From an uncultured Collinsella sp. (lineage in GTDB: Bacteria; Actinomycetota; Coriobacteriia; Coriobacteriales; Coriobacteriaceae): a stretch of 64,000 nt of DNA. The stretch lies in assembly GCA_900768435.1 (NCBI GenBank), contig CAAGCW010000006.1:9731-73730 (forward strand). Direction: 5' to 3'. The notes below the pieces were generated by a model. It was not told the origin of the DNA, searched no databases, and saw nothing but the letters and a program-made list of their open reading frames with translations. Numbering within the stretch: the first letter of the stretch is position 1; each line of letters begins with the position of its first letter. Shown piece after piece: positions 18,279 through 26,216 of this stretch. The position numbers were made by a program, and so were the translations under genes.

Positions 18279-18762
18279 CCTGCGCATTGGCCATGGCTAC
18301 GACGTCCACCGTCTGGTGGAGGGGCGTCGATGTATCATCGGCGGTGTTGACATTCCCTACGAGCGCGGCCTGCTGGGCCACTCGGATGCCGATGTGCTCG
18401 CGCACGCCTTGGCCGACGCCATTCTGGGCGCCTGCCGCGGGGGAGACATCGGCAAGCTATTCCCCGATACCGACCCCGCCTATGAGGGTGCCGATTCGAT
18501 GGTGCTGCTCGCTCGCGTGATGGACTATGCGCGCGAGCTGGGCTTTGAGTTTGTCGATGCCGATTGCACCATTGCCTGTCAGCAACCCAAGATCACTCCG
18601 CACCGCGATGCCATGCGCGCCAACCTTGCCCATGCCCTGGGCGTCGACGTGGAAAACGTGGGCGTCGCCGCCACCACGACCGAAAAGCTCGGTTGGGAAG
18701 GCCAAGGCGAGGGAATTGGCGCCTGGGCCGTCTGCCTGCTACAGAAAACCGTTAAGGAGTAA
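18268..18762 (+). CDS. ispF: 2-C-methyl-D-erythritol 2,4-cyclodiphosphate synthase
   Basis: This is a 164-residue trimeric zinc enzyme converting CDP-ME2P to MEcPP. Metal ligands are seen in GYDVHRL (Asp and His at about 11-13) and in LLGHSDADV (His at about 45). The C-terminal TTTEKLGWEGQGEGIGAWAV block is typical. It overlaps ispD by 11 nt, with GGGAGAGGA inside the ispD end acting as ribosome site. IspE is not in the window. Confidence 0.95.
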   Translation: MFSNLRIGHGYDVHRLVEGRRCIIGGVDIPYERGLLGHSDADVLAHALADAILGACRGGDIGKLFPDTDPAYEGADSMVLLARVMDYARELGFEFVDADCTIACQQPKITPHRDAMRANLAHALGVDVENVGVAATTTEKLGWEGQGEGIGAWAVCLLQKTVKE

Positions 18763-18765
18763 CGA

Positions 18766-20232
18766 ATGCGTATCTACAACAGCGCTACCCATAAAAAGGA
18801 AGAGTTTCAGCCCATCGAGTCCGGGAAGGTTCGCATGTACGTGTGCGGCCCCACGGTCTACGACAACATCCACATCGGCAATGCCCGCACGTTCATCAGC
18901 TTTGACGTGATTCGTCGCTGGCTCATCGCGAGCGGCTACGAGGTCACGTTCGCCCAGAACCTCACCGATGTCGATGACAAGATCATCAAGCGCGCCAACG
19001 AGCAGGGCCGCACGGCCGCCGAGGTCGCGACGGAGTTCTCCGACAAGTTCATCGGCGTTATGCGCGCCGCCAACGTGCTCGATCCCGATGTGCGCCCCCG
19101 CGCCACCAAGGAGATCGGCCCCATGATCGCTATGATCAAGACGCTCATCGAGCAGGGCCACGCTTACGCAGCCGATAACGGCGACGTGTACTTTGCCGTG
19201 CGCAGCGATCCCAACTATGGTCAGGTCTCGGGCCGCAACATCGACGACCTTATGGTTGGCGCGCGCATCGAGGAGAACGAGGACAAGAACGACCCGCTCG
19301 ACTTTGCCCTGTGGAAGGCCGCCAAGCCCGGCGAGCCCAGCTGGCCGAGCCCCTGGGGCGAGGGCCGTCCCGGTTGGCACACCGAGTGCGCCGCCATGGT
19401 GCATCGCTACCTGGGCACCCCGATCGACATCCACGGCGGCGGCTCCGACCTTGCCTTCCCGCATCACGAGAACGAGTGCGCTCAGGCCACCTGCGCCTGG
19501 CACCAGGGCTTCTCCAACACCTGGATGCACACGGGCATGCTGCTGGTCGATGGTGAAAAGATGTCCAAGTCGCTCGGCAACTTCTTTACGCTGGCCGAGG
19601 TCCTCGAGCAGCACTCCGCTGCCGCCCTGCGCCTGTTGATGCTGCAGACGAGCTATCGCTCGCCGCTCGACTTCTCCTGGGAGCGCCTGGAGGGTGCCGA
19701 GAACTCGCTCACGCGTATTGCCGGTACGGTCGAGAACCTGCGCTGGGCTGCGAACCATGCGACGGCCGATGCCGATGAGGCAGCATCCGAGGCGTTTGCC
19801 GCCAAGGCCGCCGAGACCCGTGCCGCCTTTAGGGAGTGCATGGACGACGACTTTAACACCGCCGGTGCCATGGGTGCTGTCTTTGGCTTTGTCACCGAGT
19901 GCAACCAGTACCTGGAGCAGGCGGGCGATGCTGCCGACAAGGCCGCAGTCCTGGCTGCCGCCGATACGCTGGCCGAGCTGCTCGATACGTTTGGCGTTGA
20001 ACTCCCCGAGCCCAAGGTCGAGCTGCCGCTGGGTCTGCTGGGCGTTGCCGCCGGCCTGGTCGCCTACACGGGCGACGACGTGGACGAGGCCGCTGCCAAG
20101 ATTCTCGAGGCCCGCGCCGATGCCCGTGCCGCCAAGAACTGGGATCTGGCCGACGCCATCCGCGACCAGCTCAAGGACCTCGGGCTGACGATCGAGGATA
20201 CTGCCGCGGGTACTCGTATCAAATCTCTCTAA
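18766..20232 (+). CDS. cysS: Cysteinyl-tRNA synthetase
   Basis: This is a 488-residue class I synthetase charging tRNA-Cys. The zinc/active-site CGPTVYD (about 26-32), the HIGN signature (about 36-39), GWHTECAAM (about 204-212), HHENE, and KMSKSLGN (about 264-271) are all in place. The C-terminal DALR region and anticodon domain are complete. It starts 3 nt after ispF with AAGGAG, in the same operon. A pair of structured repeats follows the stop. Confidence 0.96.
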   Translation: MRIYNSATHKKEEFQPIESGKVRMYVCGPTVYDNIHIGNARTFISFDVIRRWLIASGYEVTFAQNLTDVDDKIIKRANEQGRTAAEVATEFSDKFIGVMRAANVLDPDVRPRATKEIGPMIAMIKTLIEQGHAYAADNGDVYFAVRSDPNYGQVSGRNIDDLMVGARIEENEDKNDPLDFALWKAAKPGEPSWPSPWGEGRPGWHTECAAMVHRYLGTPIDIHGGGSDLAFPHHENECAQATCAWHQGFSNTWMHTGMLLVDGEKMSKSLGNFFTLAEVLEQHSAAALRLLMLQTSYRSPLDFSWERLEGAENSLTRIAGTVENLRWAANHATADADEAASEAFAAKAAETRAAFRECMDDDFNTAGAMGAVFGFVTECNQYLEQAGDAADKAAVLAAADTLAELLDTFGVELPEPKVELPLGLLGVAAGLVAYTGDDVDEAAAKILEARADARAAKNWDLADAIRDQLKDLGLTIEDTAAGTRIKSL

Positions 20233-20238
20233 TCCCCG

Positions 20239-20340
20239 CGGGTTTTCCAAGCACCCGACCTTGCCGTTCAAACCGTCGCTCGCGTACTCAGGTACGCGTC
20301 GCTCCTCTTTCACGGCCATCTCGGACACTTGGAAAACCCG
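20239..20340. repeat. Structured palindromic element, copy P1
   Basis: Perfect 13-bp arms (20239-20251, 20328-20340) enclose a second stem and an inner GCGTAC/GTACGC hairpin. It shares the segments ACCTTGCC and TCCTCTTTCA with the adjacent P2 at identical places, while the stems differ. Confidence 0.7.
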
Positions 20341-20342
20341 TG

Positions 20343-20445
20343 CCGACCGCCCGAGCCACGGCACCTTGCCTTTCAATCGTCGGGCATGACCTCAAGGTCT
20401 ATGCCCTCCTCTTTCAAGGCAATCTGCCGCACCTCGGGCGGTCGG
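20343..20445. repeat. Structured palindromic element, copy P2
   Basis: Perfect 13-bp arms (20343-20355, 20433-20445) enclose an inner GGGCAT/ATGCCC hairpin. It lies in tandem with P1 and is related to the element at 61738-61837. Together P1 and P2 fill the cysS-rlmB gap; either could end cysS transcription, but no T-run follows. Confidence 0.7.
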
Positions 20446-20487
20446 TCTATTTGTTTCGTTTGATAGTTGTATTTAGGAGGTCGCTTT

Positions 20488-21396
20488 ATGGCCGACAATC
20501 GCAAGCGTGCGCCTCGTGGTGGCAAACAGGCTGCTTCTGGCTCGCGCCCGATTCGCCGCAATGACCGCGCTGCCGCTCCCAAGGGCCAGCGCGATCGTAC
20601 CCAGGCCGCACGTCCGCAGCGCAACCGCGACAACGTTCAGGCTCCCAAGGGCGAGTTTATCGAAGGTCGTCGTGCAGCCGCCGAGGCGCTGCGCACTGGT
20701 TTTCCCATCAAGTGCGCGCTCATTGCCGAGGGCGGGGAGCGCGATGCCGCCTTGTCGCGCCTGGTCGACGACCTCAACGCCGCGGGTGTCCGCATTAAGT
20801 ATGTGCCGCGCGCGCAGCTCGATGCGCTGTCGAGCCATGGCGCTCACCAGGGCATTGCGCTCGAGGTGGGTAATTTCCCCTATGCTGATGTCGCCGATAT
20901 CCTCGATCGCGCGGGTGACGGACCGGCGCTCGTCGTCGTGCTCGACCATGTGACCGACGATGGCAACTTTGGTGCGATCGTGCGCTCCGCCGAGGTCGTG
21001 GGCGCGGCGGGCGTCATCATTGCAAACAAGCGCGCCGCCGGTGTGACCGTGGGCAGCTACAAAACCTCTGCTGGTGCCGTCATGCACCTGCCCATCGCGC
21101 AGGTTCCCAATATCGCCCGAGCGCTTGACGACCTCAAGGCCGCCGGCTTTTGGGTGGGCGGTGCTTCCGAGCACGCCGAGGGCAGCTGCTGGGATGCTCC
21201 CTTCGAGGGCCGCGTTGCGCTCGTCATGGGCTCCGAGGGCGACGGCATCTCGCGCCTGGTGCTCGAGAAATGCGACTTTTTGACCAAGCTTCCCCAGCGC
21301 GGCATGACCGAGAGTCTCAACGTGGCCCAGGCGACCACCGCGCTGTGCTTTGAGTGGCTGCGCCGCAATGCTGGCGAGCTCATGGGGGAGGAGTAG
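20488..21396 (+). CDS. rlmB: 23S rRNA (guanosine-2'-O-)methyltransferase RlmB/TrmH family
   Basis: This is a 302-residue SpoU-family knotted methyltransferase. A basic, disordered N-terminal extension (residues 1-50, rich in K/R/Q) precedes the substrate-binding domain (about 58-130). The SPOUT domain carries the three SpoU motifs: LDHVTDDGNFGAIVRSAE (about 151-168), LVMGSEGDGIS (about 246-256) and ESLNVAQATT (about 277-286). RlmB methylates G2251 of 23S rRNA; a TrmH-like alternative target cannot be excluded. TAGGAGG stands at 7 nt. The next gene begins 3 nt later. Confidence 0.9.
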   Translation: MADNRKRAPRGGKQAASGSRPIRRNDRAAAPKGQRDRTQAARPQRNRDNVQAPKGEFIEGRRAAAEALRTGFPIKCALIAEGGERDAALSRLVDDLNAAGVRIKYVPRAQLDALSSHGAHQGIALEVGNFPYADVADILDRAGDGPALVVVLDHVTDDGNFGAIVRSAEVVGAAGVIIANKRAAGVTVGSYKTSAGAVMHLPIAQVPNIARALDDLKAAGFWVGGASEHAEGSCWDAPFEGRVALVMGSEGDGISRLVLEKCDFLTKLPQRGMTESLNVAQATTALCFEWLRRNAGELMGEE

Positions 21397-21399
21397 CGC

Positions 21400-22077
21400 A
21401 TGTCCAAGAAGAACCGCGCCAAGTCCAAGGCCAAGCGCTTTGGCGAGGGCTCGGCCAAGCCTATTGTTTCGGCCGCGACCTACGGCGTGGGCGGCAATGC
21501 GTTTGCGCAGGCTATCGCCGACCCAGTCTCGACGGTACACTCCAACAAGCCTGAGCTGCTGGTGGTCGACGGTTACAACGTGATCCACTGCACGCCGCGC
21601 TACGAAAAGCTCGTGTACGACCATTCCGACGATCCGTATTCCAGCGACGTTCACGATATGGCGCGCACGGCGCTCATCAACGACGTTGCCGCGTTTGCCC
21701 AAGGTCGGTACGAGGCCGTAATCGTGTTTGACGGCGCGGGCAATATCTCCAGCGAGCGCCCCAACCTGCCTGCTCGCGGCGTGCGTATCGAGTTTTCGCC
21801 GACGGGCGTATCGGCTGATACCGTGGTGCAAAAGCTCTGCATCGAGGCACGCGAGGAAGGCCGCGCGTGCTCCGTGGTATCGAGCGACGGCACGATCCAG
21901 GCTGTCGTCATGGGCAAGGGCGTCACGCGCATCTCGAGCCGTATGCTGGTGGACGAGATCAAACAGATCGATAACGACGTTCACGAGGCAGAGGAAGCTC
22001 CGCAGATCAAGATGACTCTGGGCAGTCGCCTGAGCCCCGATGCCCTGGCCAAGCTCAAGGCCCTTCGTGGCCGGTAG
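21400..22077 (+). CDS. NYN-domain ribonuclease, Rae1/YacP family
   Basis: This is a 225-residue protein with a NYN/PIN-like fold from about residue 52: LLVVDGYNVIH (first acidic cluster), IVFDGAGN, and VVSSDGTIQ. Bacillus Rae1 (YacP) is a ribosome-associated endonuclease cutting mRNA in the A site, and its gene also follows cysS and rlmB. The N-terminal 25 residues are a basic tail. It starts 3 nt after rlmB with GGGGGAGGAG and should be cotranscribed with it. Confidence 0.85.
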   Translation: MSKKNRAKSKAKRFGEGSAKPIVSAATYGVGGNAFAQAIADPVSTVHSNKPELLVVDGYNVIHCTPRYEKLVYDHSDDPYSSDVHDMARTALINDVAAFAQGRYEAVIVFDGAGNISSERPNLPARGVRIEFSPTGVSADTVVQKLCIEAREEGRACSVVSSDGTIQAVVMGKGVTRISSRMLVDEIKQIDNDVHEAEEAPQIKMTLGSRLSPDALAKLKALRGR

Positions 22078-22152
22078 GGGAGTATCTGTAGAGACCAGCT
22101 ACTCGGCTGGTCAATTCACTGGCTTGTAGTTATTGGATTGTGGACTTGCCAT

Positions 22153-22208
22153 CGCCAAAACGAATAGTTTTTTGTTTTGGCGAACAGACGAAACTATTCG
22201 TTCTGGCG
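22153..22208. repeat. 18-bp inverted repeat
   Basis: CGCCAAAACGAATAGTTT (22153-22170) and AAACTATTCGTTCTGGCG (22191-22208) pair with one mismatch. Part of the arm recurs once more right after it (GGCGAATAGTTTTG). It may mark the 3' end of the cysS operon. No gene is seen in 22078-22301. Confidence 0.7.
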
Positions 22209-22301
22209 AATAGTTTTGAGATGTGGTCGGTCGAAGGGCCTGTTGCGCCCCATCCTCAATTCCTTTATCCTTAACAGGCTTCGCGCGAAAGCGCCAAGTG
22301 T

Positions 22302-22376
22302 GCCAGTGTGGCGCAACGGTAGCGCAACTGATTTGTAATCAGTGGGTTGCAGGTTCGATTCCTGTCACTGGCTCCA
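22302..22376 (+). tRNA. tRNA-Thr(TGT)
   Basis: A full cloverleaf: acceptor GCCAGTG/CACTGGC, anticodon stem ACTGA/TCAGT with loop TTTGTAA (anticodon TGT), T-arm CAGGTTCGATTCCTG. The discriminator T at 22373 is followed by an encoded CCA. Confidence 0.95.
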
Positions 22377-22385
22377 TGAGAGTTT

Positions 22386-22425
22386 CGGGCTCTGTTCCCT
22401 TGTGGGACAGGGCCCGTTTCTATTT
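22386..22425 (+). terminator. Terminator of tRNA-Thr
   Basis: CGGGC-CTGT-CC pairs with GGGACAGGGCCCG (22386-22416), followed by TTTCTATTT. Confidence 0.8.
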
Positions 22426-22470
22426 ATGTTGACATGTCAGCGGGTTTGACTTCCACCAGGCTTCAGGTTT

Positions 22471-22607
22471 GTCTTGATCTGTAACACGAAGAAGCTGAAA
22501 ACCGTTCTTACTGTTACAGAATGAGACGTAAGCGGAGGTCTCTGCGTAATATCTCGACCTGTAACAGATAGGGGAGAAAATGTTCTCTATATGTTACAGA
22601 TCGAGAC
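22471..22607. repeat. Two CTGTAACA/TGTTACAG hairpin repeats
   Basis: Two tandem palindromes (22471-22527 and 22552-22607) share arms of the type GATCTGTAACA and TGTTACAGATCGAGAC and a similar loop. Two more copies, also in tandem, lie at 29104-29158 and 29182-29240. Confidence 0.8.
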
Positions 22608-22637
22608 AAAAGCCGTGTCGAGCTCGGCTGCCCCCCC

Positions 22638-22783
22638 TGAGCGTGGATTATCGGACGTACGAGCGTGGAAAATCTCCCGCTTAGTGAATGATCGTGGATA
22701 ATCTGCCACTTTGGCCTTGGGGGCACGCCAATAGTGGGAGATCATCCACGCTCGATTTCAAACGGGAGAAAATCCACGCTCGA
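22638..22783. repeat. Complex inverted repeat built from GAGCGTGGA units
   Basis: Three forward units near GAGCGTGGA/GATCGTGGATAATC at 22639, 22660 and 22690 face two inverted units ending TCCACGCTCG at about 22743-22753 and 22771-22781. The nested arms can form one long cruciform. No coding sequence is visible between 22427 and 23088 apart from a low-quality ORF. Confidence 0.7.
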
Positions 22784-22996
22784 ATCTGCAACGGAAGCCC
22801 GATCTCGAGCTATACATAGGTGCAAATAAGCCGGTATCGAAGTTCGATCCTGAAGGTGTACTCCACTACACCAAAGTGTTACCTCGGGAAACGTCACCTC
22901 AGTATCCAAAACCACCGTCCTTCACATCCAAACTCAACAAAACCGCAGGTCACGGCTATATAGATACGCCCGGAACCGTGTATCTAGAGGTTTTCG

Positions 22997-23026
22997 TTGA
23001 CAGCCCCCAAGGTTGCATCGTATTAT
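22997..23026 (+). promoter_or_regulatory. Promoter of the tRNA-tuf cluster
   Basis: A consensus TTGACA (22997-23002) and TATTAT (23021-23026) are spaced by 18 bp and lie about 60 bp before tRNA-Tyr. This fits a strong housekeeping-sigma promoter. Confidence 0.8.
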
Positions 23027-23088
23027 CTTTTTCGTTCGCGGGGGCGGCGGTCCAAAAGACCAAAGAATCTGCGGATACTTGAACGATT

Positions 23089-23170
23089 GGGAGTTTGCCC
23101 GAGTGGTTAATGGGGACGGGCTGTAAACCCGTTGGCTCTGCCTACATAGGTTCGAATCCTATAGCTCCCA
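23089..23170 (+). tRNA. tRNA-Tyr(GTA)
   Basis: A class II cloverleaf with a long variable arm: acceptor GGGAGTT/AGCTCCC, anticodon GTA in CTGTAAA, T-arm ATAGGTTCGAATCCTAT. First RNA of the tRNA-tuf cluster. Confidence 0.93.
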
Positions 23171-23180
23171 CCCGTCAAGT

Positions 23181-23256
23181 GCCTGTATAGCTCAGTCGGT
23201 AGAGCACTTCGTTGGTAACGAAGAGGTCACCAGTTCAAGTCTGGTTGCAGGCTCCA
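23181..23256 (+). tRNA. tRNA-Thr(GGT)
   Basis: Acceptor GCCTGTA/TGCAGGC, anticodon stem CTTCG/CGAAG with loop TTGGTAA (anticodon GGT), T-arm CCAGTTCAAGTCTGG, CCA encoded. It lies 10 nt after tRNA-Tyr. Confidence 0.94.
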
Positions 23257-23259
23257 TCC

Positions 23260-23336
23260 GGCGGTGTAGCTCAGTTGGTTAGAGCACACGGTTCATACCC
23301 GTGGCGTCACTGGTTCGAATCCAGTCACCGCTACCA
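23260..23336 (+). tRNA. tRNA-Met(CAT), elongator type
   Basis: Acceptor GGCGGTG/CACCGCT, anticodon stem CACGG/CCGTG with loop TTCATAC, T-arm CTGGTTCGAATCCAG, CCA encoded. It lacks the three G:C pairs of initiator tRNA in the anticodon stem, so it is elongator Met (a tRNA-Ile with modified CAT is a remote alternative). Confidence 0.9.
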
Positions 23337-23432
23337 TAGGTAACACGGTGGCTTCTCAATAGTATGTTGAGAGGCCACTATGGTATAAAGGCAAAGTCCC
23401 GTCCGGGGACGACCTGTTTAGAGGAGGGCTTT

Positions 23433-24623
23433 ATGGCCAAAGAGAAGTTTGAGCGCACTAAGCCGCATGTTAACATCGGCACCATTGGTCACGTCGACCA
23501 CGGCAAGACCACGCTGACCGCTGCCATCACCAAGGTTCTCTCCGAGACCGAGGGCTGCAAGGCTGACTTCACTGCGTTCGAGAACATCGACAAGGCTCCC
23601 GAGGAGCGCGAGCGCGGCATTACGATCTCCGTCTCCCACGTCGAGTACGAGACCGCTGCCCGTCACTACGCTCACGTTGACTGCCCGGGCCACGCTGACT
23701 ACGTCAAGAACATGATCTCCGGTGCTGCTCAGATGGACGGCGCTATCCTGGTCATCGCCGCTACCGACGGCCCCATGGCTCAGACCCGCGAGCACATCCT
23801 GCTCGCCCGTCAGGTCGGCGTTCCCTACATCGTCGTCTTCCTGAACAAGTGCGACATGGTCGACGATGACGAGCTCATCGACCTCGTCGAGATGGAGACC
23901 CGTGAGCTCCTCTCCGAGTACGATTTCCCCGGCGACGACATCCCCGTCATCCGTGGTTCCGCTCTGGGCGCTCTCGAGGGCGACGCCAAGTGGATGGACG
24001 CTATCCGCGAGCTCATGAAGGCCGTCGACGAGTACATCCCGACGCCTGCTCGTAACAACGACCTCCCCTTCCTGATGGCCGTTGAGGACGTTATGACCAT
24101 CTCCGGCCGTGGTACCGTTGCTACCGGCCGTGTCGAGCGCGGTGAGCTCAAGCTCAACGAGCCCGTCGAGATCGTCGGCATCAAGGATACCCAGAACACC
24201 GTCGTTACCGGTATCGAGATGTTCCGTAAGTCCATGGACTTCTGCGAGGCTGGCGACAACGTCGGTCTGCTGCTCCGCGGCATCAAGCGTGAGGACATCG
24301 AGCGCGGCCAGGTTCTCTGCAAGCCCGGTTCGGTTACCCCGCACACCAAGTTCACCGGCGAGATCTACGTTCTGACCAAGGAGGAGGGCGGCCGTCACAC
24401 CCCGTTCTTCGATGGTTATCGTCCTCAGTTCTACTTCCGTACCACCGACGTTACCGGTACGGTCAAGCTCCCCGAGGGCACCGAGATGGCTATGCCTGGT
24501 GACCACATCACCATCGAGGGCGACCTCATCCACCCGATCGCCATGGAGGAGGGCCTGCGCTTCGCTATCCGCGAGGGTGGCCACACCGTCGGTTCGGGCA
24601 TCGTCTCCACGATCATTGAGTAA
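23433..24623 (+). CDS. tuf: Elongation factor Tu
   Basis: This is a 396-residue GTPase that delivers aminoacyl-tRNA to the ribosome. G motifs: GHVDHGKT (about 19-26), DCPGH (about 81-85), NKCD (about 136-139) and SAL (about 174). Domains 2 and 3 are complete. AGAGGAGGG precedes the ATG at 5 nt. The frame is open upstream to 23364, but that part covers the tRNA-Met spacer. It is in the same transcription unit as three tRNAs, an arrangement known in several bacteria. Confidence 0.98.
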   Translation: MAKEKFERTKPHVNIGTIGHVDHGKTTLTAAITKVLSETEGCKADFTAFENIDKAPEERERGITISVSHVEYETAARHYAHVDCPGHADYVKNMISGAAQMDGAILVIAATDGPMAQTREHILLARQVGVPYIVVFLNKCDMVDDDELIDLVEMETRELLSEYDFPGDDIPVIRGSALGALEGDAKWMDAIRELMKAVDEYIPTPARNNDLPFLMAVEDVMTISGRGTVATGRVERGELKLNEPVEIVGIKDTQNTVVTGIEMFRKSMDFCEAGDNVGLLLRGIKREDIERGQVLCKPGSVTPHTKFTGEIYVLTKEEGGRHTPFFDGYRPQFYFRTTDVTGTVKLPEGTEMAMPGDHITIEGDLIHPIAMEEGLRFAIREGGHTVGSGIVSTIIE

Positions 24624-24651
24624 ATTAGCTCTTTGATATAGCTGACTTAGA

Positions 24652-24686
24652 GAACCCGGCACTTATATGGGTGCCGGGTTCTTTTC
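24652..24686 (+). terminator. Terminator of tuf
   Basis: Perfect 11-bp arms (24652-24662, 24671-24681: GAACCCGGCAC/GTGCCGGGTTC) followed by TTTTCT. Confidence 0.93.
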
Positions 24687-24827
24687 TGCAATGGATATTG
24701 AGCCGTTGCTGGTGTCGAGAGGATCGATAATGGTCCTGGATGCACCGTCGATTAGATCTCGATGGCTTCATTGATGTGTTCCAAATATGAATGGATCCAC
24801 CGAGAACCAATTGACTCGAGGTTTTCA

Positions 24828-24857
24828 TTGACAGCACTTACGTGGAGCTGATAAAGT
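24828..24857 (+). promoter_or_regulatory. Promoter of rpmG-secE-nusG
   Basis: TTGACA (24828-24833) and TAAAGT (24852-24857) with 18 bp between, 46 bp before rpmG. Confidence 0.7.
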
Positions 24858-24902
24858 AACAACTCGTGCCCGTACGGGGCGGAAATGAAAGGTTCAGGAT
24901 AC

Positions 24903-25052
24903 ATGCGTACTCTAGTTACTCTTGCGTGCACTGAGTGCAAGCGCCGCAACTATACGACCACCAAGAACAAGTCGACCATGCCTGATCGTATGGAGATCAA
25001 GAAGTATTGCCCCTGGTGCCGTCACCACACGCTGCACAAAGAGACTCGCTAG
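24903..25052 (+). CDS. rpmG: Large ribosomal subunit protein bL33
   Basis: This is a 49-residue protein of the 50S subunit. It has the zinc-binding form with two CxxC pairs (ACTEC at about 8-12, CPWC at about 36-39) and the typical end HHTLHKETR. GAAAGG lies 9 nt before the ATG. It precedes tRNA-Trp, secE and nusG, the usual order in many bacteria. Confidence 0.95.
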   Translation: MRTLVTLACTECKRRNYTTTKNKSTMPDRMEIKKYCPWCRHHTLHKETR

Positions 25053-25065
25053 TTTCTAGTCATAT

Positions 25066-25141
25066 ACGCCAGTAGTTCAATTGGTAGAGCATCGGTCTCC
25101 AAAACCGAGTGTTGAGGGTTCGAGTCCTTCCTGGCGTGCCA
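25066..25141 (+). tRNA. tRNA-Trp(CCA)
   Basis: Acceptor ACGCCAG/CTGGCGT, anticodon stem TCGGT/ACCGA with loop CTCCAAA (anticodon CCA), T-arm GAGGGTTCGAGTCCTTC, discriminator G and encoded CCA. Confidence 0.95.
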
Positions 25142-25150
25142 GTCATTATT

Positions 25151-25183
25151 CCGTAAGCTCCCACTTGGGGGCTTACGGTTTAC
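25151..25183 (+). terminator. Hairpin between tRNA-Trp and secE
   Basis: CCGTAAGC and GCTTACGG arms close over a CCC/GGG inner stem, followed by only TTTA. It probably works as a partial terminator that lets some transcripts continue into secE. Confidence 0.6.
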
Positions 25184-25217
25184 TCATGTATAAGCGCATT
25201 GCGCGGAGGTAACCCAA

Positions 25218-25556
25218 ATGGCCAACAAGAAGAACAAGAAGAAGGCACAGCAGCCGGCACCTGCCAACAACGCTGCCGCCAACTCCAAGGTTGAGGCCAA
25301 GAAGGCCGTTGCCAAGAAGAGCGAGAAGGCTGCGAAGTCTAAGAAGAACGAGAAGCCTGGTTTCTTCGCCCGCACCAAGAAGTATTTCGCTTCGGTGAAG
25401 TCCGAGATGAAGCGTGTCACGTGGCCCGATAAGAAGGAGCTCGTGAACTACTCGGTCGTCGTTTGCGCTTCTCTGATCGTCGTCGGCGTCGTCATCGCTC
25501 TGCTCGATGCTGGCTTTGGCGAGGCTCTTGCTCTGTTCTCTGGATTGAGGGGCTAA
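25218..25556 (+). CDS. secE: Preprotein translocase subunit SecE
   Basis: This is a 112-residue single-span membrane protein of the SecYEG channel. The first 50 residues are a Lys/Ala-rich extension. The conserved amphipathic segment VKSEMKRVTWPDKKEL follows (about 60-75), then one transmembrane helix (about 79-101). It lies 3 nt before nusG, the standard pair. Confidence 0.95.
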   Translation: MANKKNKKKAQQPAPANNAAANSKVEAKKAVAKKSEKAAKSKKNEKPGFFARTKKYFASVKSEMKRVTWPDKKELVNYSVVVCASLIVVGVVIALLDAGFGEALALFSGLRG

Positions 25557-25559
25557 ACC

Positions 25560-26096
25560 ATGTCTAAGCGTTGGTACGTCGTTCACACTTACTCTGGATA
25601 CGAGAACCGTGTTAAGTCCGATCTCGAGCATCGCATCGAGACTATGGGCATGCAGGACCGTATCTTTGATATCGAGATTCCTATGGAGCGTGTCACCGAG
25701 ATTAAAGAGGGTGGCAAGCGCGAGACCAAGGATTCCAAGATCTTCCCGGGTTATGTTCTGGTCCGCATGGAGATGGATGACGATGCATGGACGTGCGTCC
25801 GCAACACGCCCGGCGTCACCGGTTTCCTGGGCGGCAACGGCAAGCCCGCTCCGCTTTCCCGCGACGAGTACAACAAGATGACTCGTCGTCCCGGTAAGGG
25901 CGATTCGCCCAAGCGCACCTCGGTTGATATTCAGGTCGGCACGTCCGTCCGCGTCACCGATGGCCCGCTTACCGACTTTGATGGCAAGGTCTCCGAGGTT
26001 AACACCGAGGCTGGCAAGCTCAAGGTCACGCTGATGATCTTTGGCCGCGAGACGCCGGTCGAGCTCGACTTTAACCAGGTCGCTGTCATCGCTTAA
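25560..26096 (+). CDS. nusG: Transcription termination/antitermination factor NusG
   Basis: This is a 178-residue protein. The NGN domain (residues 3-115, starting RWYVVHTYSGYENRVKSDL) binds the RNA polymerase clamp. The C-terminal KOW domain (about 125-178: VRVTDGPLTDFDGKVSEV) contacts Rho or ribosomal protein S10. It directly follows secE and is 120 nt before rplK. Confidence 0.96.
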   Translation: MSKRWYVVHTYSGYENRVKSDLEHRIETMGMQDRIFDIEIPMERVTEIKEGGKRETKDSKIFPGYVLVRMEMDDDAWTCVRNTPGVTGFLGGNGKPAPLSRDEYNKMTRRPGKGDSPKRTSVDIQVGTSVRVTDGPLTDFDGKVSEVNTEAGKLKVTLMIFGRETPVELDFNQVAVIA

Positions 26097-26216
26097 GTTT
26101 TCGTCCGTTCGCGCGAGCGTGCTTCTTCTGTGACTGCTCATCTCAGGAGTGCTTCTAACACGTGCGTGCTTACGATATAGCAAGTACTTCACACTCGTGA
26201 TTCGAAAGGAATGACC

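Noticed and set aside
18739..20376. A 545-codon minus-strand frame opposite cysS
   Set aside because: Antisense shadow of cysS.
22471..22783. Possible CRISPR array in the repeat-rich stretch
   Set aside because: Repeats are palindromes in opposite orientations with irregular spacing, not direct repeats with uniform spacers, and no cas gene is near.
22876..23082. 68-codon ORF before tRNA-Tyr
   Set aside because: It covers the promoter of the tRNA cluster and lacks a ribosome site and any recognisable domain.
23260..23336. Initiator tRNA-Met
   Set aside because: Acceptor end and anticodon stem lack initiator features; the elongator form fits.
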